A stretch of DNA of 28,750 nucleotides from Gnetum montanum (taxonomy: Eukaryota; Streptophyta; Gnetopsida; Gnetales; Gnetaceae). Each line of letters begins with the position of its first letter. The stretch's first letter is position 1. The stretch is taken from positions 744,996 through 773,745 of the forward strand of contig MNCI01019108.1 in the NCBI GenBank assembly GCA_015680685.1. Reading direction: 5' to 3'. The notes under the pieces are model-generated. The model did no database searches. It was not told the DNA's origin and was given only the letters and a program-made list of their open reading frames with translations. Positions 21,326-28,750 of the stretch are shown piece after piece. The position numbers were made by a program, and so were the translations under genes.

Positions 21326-21460
21326 TCACTGGAAAGACATGTTATCCATGCTTGAAGGTAGTCCTATGGTAAAATTAACATAGTAAAAATAGAATAAATG
21401 TACAAAAAAAAAGTTTGTTGGGGCCCCACTAGAAAGACATGTTATCCATACTTGAAGGTA
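21326..21460 (+). repeat. 35-bp direct repeat, 100 bp apart
   Basis: GAAAGACATGTTATCCAT followed by (G/A)CTTGAAGGTA occurs in 21326-21360 and 21426-21460, with three or four differences and no net length change between them. Confidence 0.75.
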
Positions 21461-21560
21461 AGTGATTACTTAGAAATCTAAAAATAATAATAAAGTGTGC
21501 TGGTAATAAACTACTTCCTTGAACTTCATTGCTAAGTGTTAATACTTTTTGCAGTAGTGG

Positions 21561-21640
21561 TAGTCTAGTGGTTGTTAGTTTTGGAATGATGCAATGTGAT
21601 GTCACTGATAAGTGGGAAGGACTTGGTTTAGATTTTGGAC
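21561..21640 (+). repeat. tRNA-like box pair, possible SINE head
   Basis: TAGTCTAGTGG (21561-21571) resembles an A box and GGTTTAGATTT (21625-21635) a decayed B box. They are 64 nt apart, longer than in a typical tRNA but possible in a SINE or with a long variable arm. No cloverleaf was found. Weak evidence. Confidence 0.3.
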
Positions 21641-21879
21641 AAAAAGGCTAAAGATTACTCTAGCAATATATTACCTACATGAAATCATTATGCCTATGGT
21701 AAGACACCTCATGTTCTAATTTCTACAATCCTTTTTATTCTCATTCCACCTCACTGGTATATATAATCCTAATTCAATGGTTTTATATAATATAGTATTA
21801 TTTTCTCATTTAAGCGATACTAACATGTGTGTTTTGTAACCCAAGTGTGTTTTACATTCAACTCTTTGAGTGCCTCCGG

Positions 21880-21952
21880 ACACTTCTAAGTGTGGTTATA
21901 CAAGGGCACTAAGGACTGAAGCCTACTCTAGGGAGGGTCCACTTGTATAACC
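21880..21952. other. Stem-loop island in the spacer
   Basis: GGTTATACAAG (21894-21904) and CTTGTATAACC (21942-21952) are a perfect 11-bp inverted repeat with a 37-nt loop. ACACTT/AAGTGT just upstream (about 21880-21893) forms a second stem. The loop, rich in GGG and CTCTAGGG, is more GC-rich than its surroundings. Confidence 0.6.
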
Positions 21953-22239
21953 TCTGTGTTTCATACCTATCAACCAATTGCACATCATCTTGTACCTCTA
22001 TTTTCATTTTCCTATATTTTCACAACTAACCATAATTTTGGCAATCCTTACTACTGTCTCCTCTATATCTCATTGACTTACTTTGCTAAATGATCTTTTG
22101 CCACCAAATTTTCATATTTTGAGCATTACCTATGATCAAGATTCCTTTAAACCACCTCCACATCTTCCAAACTATCCATTTGACTTAATTTTTCCATCAG
22201 AAATTGCTAAAATTTCAAAATTAGTCAATGGTGATGTCA

Positions 22240-22320
22240 TAGCTACAATGTATTAGGCTCTACAACGTTGTAGCTACAATGTCACATCTATGATGTCGTT
22301 GCCATAAAAATCTATAAATA
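22240..22320 (+). promoter_or_regulatory. Promoter-like cluster upstream of additional ORF
   Basis: TAGCTACAATGT occurs at 22240-22251 and 22271-22282, flanking or overlapping the perfect 14-bp palindrome CTACAACGTTGTAG (22260-22273). TATAAATA follows at 22313-22320, and the additional ORF starts at 22855. The block resembles the U3 of element B (GATGTCATA, ATCTATGATGTC). It is either an internal promoter or a decayed LTR piece. Confidence 0.4.
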
Positions 22321-22854
22321 TGAACAAGTAAGAAAATTTTTTCATTTTCACATTTCAAGAAAGGGAAGCTCATGTTGTTTTTATAACCCTTTGGTGGCCA
22401 AATTTCCAAGTATCATAACTCTTACACTGTAGCTCCAATTTACATAATTCTTGAATCCTCTTGATCATGGAGTGACCAACTTAGTTGTGGGGGAGAGTGT
22501 TGCATCTAGAAAGTCTAATCGGGTAAAATTTTTCTAACACTAAAAGAGTATATTAAAGATAAGAGTAAGAATAAACAATCAAATCTTGATCAAAGAATGA
22601 AATAAGAGCTAATAAATTTAGTTATTTCTCCTAACTAATCATCCAAATACATAAGAAACAAGGAAATGATAATTATGAGAGGCCATAACAACTAAAAGAT
22701 ATAACAATTGAGGATTTATTTTTGAAATATTCCTAACTTTGCAATAATCAGGATAAATTTTAATTAGAACCAAGAATCCAAGAGAGGATTATGAATCATT
22801 AGGAACCTATTTGAAATCCTTGAGTTATCTCAAATAAATCCTTGATGATTGTAT

Positions 22855-25254
22855 ATGGCTCCTAAAAGGCCCACAGAAGGAAGACCCTCATAGTAGGGAA
22901 TTAAAAGACCTAGAGGTAGGGGAAAAGGACAAGCTAGAGAAAAAACTTCACAAGAAGAGTAGGAGGCCCAATCTTTTAGCATTCATCAACAAAAACCTAC
23001 AATTGAACACTCTACACAGGCTAAGGCTAAAGTACCACCAGCTCTAGGACAACGACAATGCCTCATGCTATTGATAGAATGTCTCTAGGCCATCTAAGAA
23101 AAATCCATAATGTCAACATTCATCATGATCATTTATGGAGTTCACACCTGAGAATGTCTGAGAATAGCTCAAATCCTCTCAGTTGTGGTTGATCTTATCA
23201 TGCAATGAAGAATGGTACTTAGGAGAAGTATACTAGTTTTGGAGAAATAAACAAGATGATGCTACAATCAATATTGAAGGAGTCACAGTGCCTTACTTAG
23301 TGGAAGCCATTGTAAAGGCACTAAACATTCCAAATGTTAGAATAAACATTGCAAAGATATCCACCAAATCTAACACTAAGGTAAAGAAATTATGGCTACA
23401 AGGAACATATGGTAAAGAAGACAAAGAATGTTGTGAATTGTCTACTAAGGAAAAGATATACTTCAAGATAGAAATGTACCACATCTTTTCCACTAAGAGA
23501 TTAAATAGAATTTCTACCTATGTTGTAAGAGGAAGTGTGATCCTTACTAGAAAATTCAATGCAAATATGGTTCATTTATTATTTTTAGAGATTCAAAGAA
23601 GGTTTGAGAAAAATAAGGTAGGGAAACTAACTTTTCCATTTCCTTCCCTCATCCAAAGGTTATGCAAGAAAGTTAGAATTCTAGAGTATACAAATGATAT
23701 TTTACATAAGGCCCAGAATGCATCTTATGATGAGATGTCTAAGCCTATGCCACCAAAGAAAGATTAGTTGGAGAAGCTAGTAGGCACTAAGGGAGTAGCA
23801 AGATCAATGCCAATAGGAGATATTCCAGCAATAGGTCAAGAGTAAGTAGGATCTAGTGGAGCTCTAATTACTGATAAATGTGAATAGAGCACTCCACCAT
23901 CTCAGCAAGACTACAGACCTTCTATGAGCCATTTGTATCATATTGTAGAAACCATAAGTTGGAGAACTAGGAAAGGTCCTGTACTATACAAAGAGACAAT
24001 TCTATAAGACTTGTTGTATCAACAAGGCTCACTAGCGATCAAATTTCATTGTAGGTAGGAAAAGATGAGGACTTGGCATAAAAAATCTCTAAGAAAGCTG
24101 CATCTTTTCAGGTTATGTTGGAAATAGGAGAAGGAGCCATGATTGTGGTTATGGAACACCAAGATGCATTAGGAGTAGTAGAGATGATCACAGATCATAT
24201 CAAATAATCATTTAATGTTTTCATTATGCCATCAGCAAATATTACTAGAACCAAAGATGTTAAGATGTTAGCCGGTGCATCCATGCCTCTAGCAAAGCAT
24301 GAAGATATCTTGGATTAACTACTGTAGATAGGCCAAATGATGCAAAATCTCTTTGATATTCCTAGCAATATCACTGTAGTCCACTCAAATGTGATCTCAA
24401 CAAAGGGTAATTTGGTAATGGTCAAAACAAGAGTTGAAAATGCAAAGAATGAAGTACAGAGGTTGCAAGTTAAATTGGTAGCCCTAAGAAAAGAAAAAAT
24501 AAACCTTGCACAATATGTAGTGCTGGAGCAGCTAGATAAATGTAGAACTAAACAAGTTAACCAAATCATAGCTAGAAATATTCAAGTGGATATGGAGAAA
24601 GAAAAAGTAACATGGAATGCCTTAGTGGTAGAAGCTCAGACATATGTACATGCCAAAGAACTGACTGTCCTAGAAGAGGAAAGAAAAAGGATTGCTATTG
24701 AAAACACAAGGTTGATTGATATAAAAAAATTGAAAAATATTCTTGAAGAAAGTATCCATTAGCTTAGAGAAAAATTTGTAAGGATCAACCAAGATATGAG
24801 AAAATTGGCTAGAGAAAATCAAACCCTATCAATGGAAGAAGCTCACACAATCCACTAGAAGTTAGTCATTGAGATTAGAGTATGGAAAAATGAGATCAAG
24901 AAGCATGAGATGCTCAAAGAGCATTTTAGAGACCAAGTGAACATTTATAAAAAAATCAATAAAAATGAAATCTAGATGGTTAAAGCTAAGATTAGTTTCA
25001 TCACCACACAGAAACATGATTGGCAGCCAATCTTAGATAGCCTTGCCCATGTCCACCAAGTTGAAGTAAAGAATAAAAACCTGTAGATTGAAGATCTTAT
25101 AGAGTATATGGGATTAGTAGAATTTGCATGCATGGTACATGATCCTAGGTTAGAAGAGAAAAATCTTCAGGTACTACTTAAGAGATATCAAATTTCAAAT
25201 CCCGATGATAACAGAAAGAAGTTGATGGAAGAGCCATTGCCACCAAGAACATGA
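22855..25254 (+). pseudogene. Additional ORF of element B between integrase and 3' LTR
   Basis: ATG 22855 opens MAPKRPTEGRPS, then, after two stops, a basic RPRGRGKGQARE stretch. A middle domain follows at about 23150-23767: WYLGEVY, a stop, FWRNKQDDATINIEGVTVPY, VEAIVKALNIPNVRI and RLNRISTYVVRGSVIL. It ends in KLTFPFPSLIQRLCKKVRIL. The order of these blocks resembles the domain called 'putative plant transposon protein' and the ORF found at this place in Athila-type elements; this is from memory, not a search. From about 24050 a second part in another frame is charged and heptad-like (VKTRVENAKNEVQRLQVKLV), predicted coiled coil, ending at TGA 25252-25254. I see no membrane segment, so an envelope role is not supported. 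Stops and a frameshift make it a pseudogene. Confidence 0.6.
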
Positions 25255-25467
25255 GGCTACATTAAGCTCTACCATTATTTTTTTTGCTTTGTTTTATCTT
25301 GTTTTTTTGTCACATGATTCCATTATGCCATGCATGATAATTTTGTAAAATACCACTCAAACCATAATGCGACATTCAAAGTTAAGTAGTCATGTACATA
25401 AGCAGTCATGTTAAAGTCCAATTACACCTCATAATTTTTATAAGAAACTCTATTTGCCTTTTATTTT

Positions 25468-25503
25468 AACTCGAGGATGAGTTTCCAATAAGTCATGGAG
25501 GTA
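25468..25503 (+). promoter_or_regulatory. Hairpin and polypurine tract of element B
   Basis: AACTCG-AGGA-TGAGTT (25468-25483) is the same hairpin as in element A with one substitution in the stem. AGTCATGGAGGTA (25491-25503) touches the LTR start at 25504. Confidence 0.7.
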
Positions 25504-25927
25504 TGATAAAATCTATTTTTCATGAATGATGATGTCATATCTATGGTATTGCATCTATGATATTGTATCTATGACATTGCAACTTTACATACATCATCGT
25601 TGATGTGATGTAGTGGATCTTGATCATCCTTATAAATACCAACATTTGGTCATATCAATGGAATAACCTTCATTTAATTCTTAGCGAAATTATTGTAGTT
25701 TTTTTCCATGAGTTATACTTAGATTTAGAGTTAGAAGTAAATGCCTGCAGTGTGGTGTTAAGAAGTTGTACAAAATATTTATTTGAGTAGATTGTACGTG
25801 GCATAATTCTTTGTCAGTAATAAAGATCAGGAATGTTTGCCACCATTGTAGCATTACACTTAGTTTCTTTATTTTTACTTAGTCATTTTCTTACTTAGTT
25901 TAATTTTCATTTCTTTAATATGTTTAC
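25504..25927 (+). mobile_element. 3' LTR of element B, truncated
   Basis: It matches the 5' LTR from 4645 on. TATAAATAC is intact here near 25631, and AATAAAGATCA lies near 25820. The match stops after TATGTTTAC, where an LTR of the element C family begins at 25928, so the rest lies beyond the inserted element. Confidence 0.8.
25539..25580 (+). repeat. 14-bp U3 tandem repeat in element B LTR
   Basis: There are three units of ATCTATGRYATTG(C/T), starting at 25539, 25553 and 25567. The 5' LTR has only two units (4680-4707). Confidence 0.75.
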
Positions 25928-27134
25928 TGTAATGCTTGAAAAATTCAATGCTAGAAGATTGAATATTTCAAGGTGAGACAGTTTGGCTTTAGATCCATGG
26001 GCCTCAAGAAAAGGATGTGAAGCACCCTGGATGGTCTTGTTGATAACCTAGGGACTTATAGTCTATTACCAACATAAATAAAATAAAGTTGCAAATACAA
26101 ATCTAAGCACAAAGACACATGATAAATTTGTACAAACAAATGAAATTGTAAGCTTTTATTGAAATTATAAATTGTCTCAAAAAATAAAAGTTCGGATAAT
26201 ACAAAATTTTATGCTTTGAGTGCACAAATAGCCAAAGGGTAAATGTTTGAAACCTGATTTAGCTAGTAGGGTGTGTTCTACAATTAGCTCTCCTCTCGAT
26301 GATCCTAAATATTCTACTCTTGAAGCTTCTTGTTGGTTTCTCTATCATTAGGATTTGCATTGTGGGTGGAAGAATGACAATAAACTTTTGTTAGATCTAC
26401 ACTACTCTAAACGTCTTAATGTTCAGCCTAAATGCAAATTTCCAAAAGTGTTGGTGTTATGGACTTTTATTTGCTTGCACTGCTCCAAAAGTCTTAAGTT
26501 TGGTGAATGCATGAATCATCAAAAAGTTCCTTCAATGAAGTAGTCTTTAGTTTAAATAGGTTATTGATGTCTTGATTTGATGTTGGTAATTCTGTCATGA
26601 CTGCTACAAACATTTGGTATGTTTAGGGCATTTCTTGGTAGTGTATTTATCAAACTTGGATATTTTTATGCTTTTCACATTGTCCCCATACATTGCCTAG
26701 TGTAAAAATTCAAGGCCCATCATAAAAAATCAAAGCCAAAATTTTATCATTGCCTTTGTAGGTTGATCTAGTGTAAAAAATACCATGGCTAGCATATAGG
26801 CTTAGAAATGCCAAATTTGATGTCCTTCAAGGCATTTTCAACCTTTCCAAGCCTAGTTATATGAAAACTATAGCTTGTCCTACCTAGAAGATGAGGCATT
26901 CACATCTTATGAAGCATTTTCTAGCCTCCATAAGTTAGTATGTGTGAGATTTGAAGCATATGAATTGCAAATTTCCCATGTTACATTAAAAATATTACCT
27001 TAAACCCTAGTGATAAAGGTTACAATGCTAGATTTTGGAAAAAATAAGGTAATTGTGTTTGCCATTAGTTTTCCAACAAATTACAAATTATTTTGACTAC
27101 AGGTTTCAACATGAATTTTCTTTGTGGTGTTTCA
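25928..27134 (-). mobile_element. LTR of element D, relative of element C
   Basis: The plus strand starts TGTAATGCTTG and ends GTGGTGTTTCA. The end is shared with element C (8171-8183), and blocks such as CACCCTGGATGGTCT near 26021 match GTGCCTTGGATGGTCT in the LTR of C. On the minus strand it therefore begins TGAAACACCAC, with its PPT at 27135 and above. It is inserted in the 3' LTR of element B, with TTTAC as presumed left target duplication. It is much diverged from C. An open frame at 26355-26543 has no motif and lies in the LTR. Confidence 0.65.
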
Positions 27135-27199
27135 TTGGTCCATCTTTGTTGATGTTTTTAGGATTAACTTGAGAGACATTGATAAAGAATGTGAAACAC
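27121..27199 (-). promoter_or_regulatory. PPT hairpin of element D
   Basis: Plus-strand TTTGTGGTGTTTCA (27121-27134) pairs with TGAAACACCACCACAAA downstream, with three extra bases. An inner arm, TCTTTGTTGATGT (27144-27156), pairs imperfectly with ACATTGATAAAGA (about 27177-27189). It is the same layout as 8175-8251 in element C. Confidence 0.6.
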
Positions 27200-28459
27200 C
27201 ACCACAAATTCAACATCAACATTTCCTTTCCATGCTTAATTTTGTAGCTATCAAACCATCTTGAAGAGTGCTTATGATCGTGAGATAAGGTTGTGATGGG
27301 ATGGTATAGGTTTGTGATGAGATGAAGGTCATATTTGATCATTGGAAAATGATCACATGGGTTAACAAATAATTCAACATGTTGACATCATGGTTACAGA
27401 ATGGTAGTGACATGCTTACTGATCAATGTAGTCTTCATACTTTGTGCTTTGAAGTACTAGTCACCTGGTAACATGCTAGTGGGACCAGCACTCTACTCCA
27501 AGCTCCTCCCTTTGTTTGTTTAGAGCTATTGATCTAACTTATGAGCTTCATTGGTCTCTCAAATTTCTTGACAATTTTCTTCTTAATTTTTAGTTTTTTT
27601 CTAGGGGTGAAACTATCATTGGGTTTCATTGCCAAGGCCAAACTTAGTTTGGTTTTCTCATTGAATGAGATGTGTTACATTCAATGAAATTAATAGTGGA
27701 GCATGACAAAGGAGATGTCACATGGTCATAATGTAGTGCCTAAAAAATTTGGTTACTAGAAAATCAAAAATTCCAAAGGTTACAAGTGCTCCAGGTCATA
27801 AAGGTTGTAGAGTTTTAAAAGAGAGAATCCATTCAATGTGTTCAAAATTCACTTTTATAGGTAATACGGTTGTTGGTTTTTAGCTGTCAATTTTTGCCAT
27901 AATTACTTATAGATTGGTGTGATTTTTAGATGTGGTAGGCCATTATTTCCAATGTATTTTTTTCATTTATGGTAAGTTTTGATGAAAAGGCCACCAAAAC
28001 CATGCTAGATACCATAAATAGTAAACCAGCTTTTGCAAAATATGTTGGCTTCATCCAAATATGTTGGCCTTGGAAGCTACGTTGGCATTGTGGCATCCAT
28101 GCTGGAGTTATGGCATTCACATTGAAATTGTTGGAGAAATGAAAATCACAACCACTCTAACACTAGCTTTATGGAACCACACTGGAAATTATTGCAACTG
28201 CGTTGGCCATTGTTAGGAAAATGAAAATCCAATACTACCAAAGTTGGGTGTAGGTGGTTTCTGTGTACTTATGGCTATGACCATCATATAATTCCTAAAA
28301 ATGCCAAATTTTGTAGTTTTCAAGGCATTTTCAGCCTTCACCAGCCCAAATATAGACATGACATGACTTTTTGCAACTGAGAAGTAAGTCTATAACAACT
28401 TATGAGGTATTTTTGAGCCCTAAAAAGTTCAAGTATGTGAGATTTTAGCTCATGGACTA
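27135..28459 (-). mobile_element. Interior and possible second LTR piece of element D
   Basis: No coding motif was found. The part at 28299-28455 repeats 26806-26955 of the element D LTR (shared TGCCAAATTT, CAAGGCATTTTCA, GTGTGAGATTT/GTGAGATTTT blocks), so it may be the partner LTR, shortened or rearranged. GTTGGC-, GGCATT- and GAAAATGAAAATC-type short repeats occur at 28020-28230. The right edge is set by the LTR of element A. Confidence 0.4.
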
Positions 28460-28750
28460 TGATGAGACGCGACTTGCACTGGGCAGCGATATCGCGTCCC
28501 GCCACCATATCTATAAATAAGAGGCGGCACTCCCTTCATTTCCAAATCCTGGCTAGTGTAGCGAAGCTCTGACAGATTGATCACTCCAGAGTTAGAATTT
28601 TTCCCCATGTGCCCGCAGTAGGAGTCCTAGAGTGAACGGCTCTTTATTCGAGCAGCTTGTAACCTGAACCCAAGTTGTGTACGACAATAAAGATGAACTT
28701 GATTGGATAAACCTTGCAGCACGTGGTTTCATTTATTGCTTTCATTTCCT
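28460..28750 (+). mobile_element. Second LTR copy of element A, cut by window end
   Basis: TGATGAGACGCGACTTGC onward matches 619 to about 950 closely, with TATAAATA at 28512-28519 and AATAAA at 28687-28692. Upstream is GGACTA, not a PPT, so this is a 5' LTR or solo LTR inserted into element D. It has one GCGATATCGC palindrome against three in the left copy. Confidence 0.85.
28486..28519 (+). promoter_or_regulatory. LTR promoter with one palindrome
   Basis: GCGATATCGC lies at 28486-28495 and TATAAATA at 28512-28519. The inverted repeat around the TATA box is GCCACC/GGCGGC, with one mismatch relative to the left copy. Confidence 0.55.

Larger units (their letters stand above)
20601..22854 (+). 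other. Spacer between integrase and additional ORF of element B
   Basis: This is AT-rich sequence with no long frame. It contains a PPT-like motif (20765-20777), T-rich runs (20810-20950), a repeated 35-bp segment, a tRNA-like box pair, a stem-loop island near 21880-21952, a promoter-like cluster (22240-22320) and a G-run at 22487-22497. The entries below describe these. Confidence 0.6.
4645..25927 (+). mobile_element. Element B: Ty3/gypsy element with additional ORF, interrupted
   Basis: Direct repeats beginning TGATAAAA at 4645 and 25504 are the LTR pair, and the PPT touches the second. Between them, on the plus strand, lie gag, protease, RT-RNase H and integrase in Ty3/gypsy order. A spacer and an additional ORF follow between integrase and the 3' LTR. 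The stretch just before RT (about 17.85-18.1 kb) and the additional 3' ORF fit the Tat/Athila branch rather than chromoviruses. The LTRs differ substantially by eye and every coding part is broken, so it is old. Element C (6664-15486) is inserted in gag, and element D cuts the 3' LTR at 25928. Confidence 0.85.

Noticed and set aside
24315-24569. Minus-strand frame of 84 residues, apparently hydrophobic
   Set aside because: It is antisense to the coiled-coil part of the additional ORF; the hydrophobic look comes from Lys/Glu codons read backwards.
26355-26543. Plus-strand frame of 62 residues
   Set aside because: It lies in the LTR of element D and has no motif.
27926-28120. Minus-strand frame of 64 residues
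   Set aside because: It has no recognisable domain and sits in repeat-rich element D sequence.

Overview
The window looks like intergenic DNA from a large-genome seed plant, probably a conifer or similar gymnosperm. I found no intact host gene. Nearly everything I recognise is a decayed retrotransposon: Ty3/gypsy LTR elements of the Tat/Athila type, a LINE fragment and tRNA-like (SINE-like) pieces. The lineage assignment rests on gag/pol motifs and general architecture; the taxonomic guess is inference.

Layout. (1) 1-618 is the 3' internal end of a Ty3/gypsy element (element A). It ends in a hairpin and polypurine tract (PPT) and is followed by its 3' LTR from 619 to about 1771. A second, shorter copy of the same LTR enters at 28460 and runs off the window. 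(2) About 1790-2440 (minus) is a LINE reverse transcriptase fragment. The AT-rich DNA up to 4644 holds only a tRNA-like box pair near 4040-4100. (3) 4645-25927 is an old Ty3/gypsy element (element B, plus strand). It has a 5' LTR (4645 to about 5500), gag (5712-6663, continuing at 15487), protease (about 17.1-17.6 kb), RT-RNase H (about 17.85-19.4 kb), integrase (about 19.6-20.6 kb), a long 3' spacer, an additional ORF (22855-25254), a PPT and a 3' LTR from 25504. All coding parts carry stops and frameshifts, and catalytic Asp residues of RT are replaced. (4) A second LTR element (element C, 6664-15486, minus strand) sits inside element B gag. It has 1.52-kb LTRs with TG..CA ends and a 5-bp target duplication with one mismatch (TAAGG/TATGG). 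It encodes gag and a retropepsin but no RT, RNase H or integrase, so it is a non-autonomous gag-pro element. The place where pol would lie holds an array of small hairpin repeats. (5) At 25928 an LTR of a relative of element C (element D, minus strand) interrupts the 3' LTR of element B. Its PPT and part of its interior follow to 28459, where the second element A LTR cuts in.

How the pieces relate. B is the oldest layer; its two LTRs differ clearly. C, with more similar LTRs, inserted into B gag, and D inserted into the 3' LTR of B. The A LTR at 28460 lies in D. C would need RT and integrase supplied by another element. The most unusual signals are four. The hairpin-repeat array of C shows stems that change sequence while keeping pairing. 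The PPT of the C/D family is folded into one arm of a conserved inverted repeat that reaches into the LTR. Elements A and B share a duplicated PPT motif, one copy after pol and one at the LTR. The additional ORF of B has a promoter-like cluster upstream of it.
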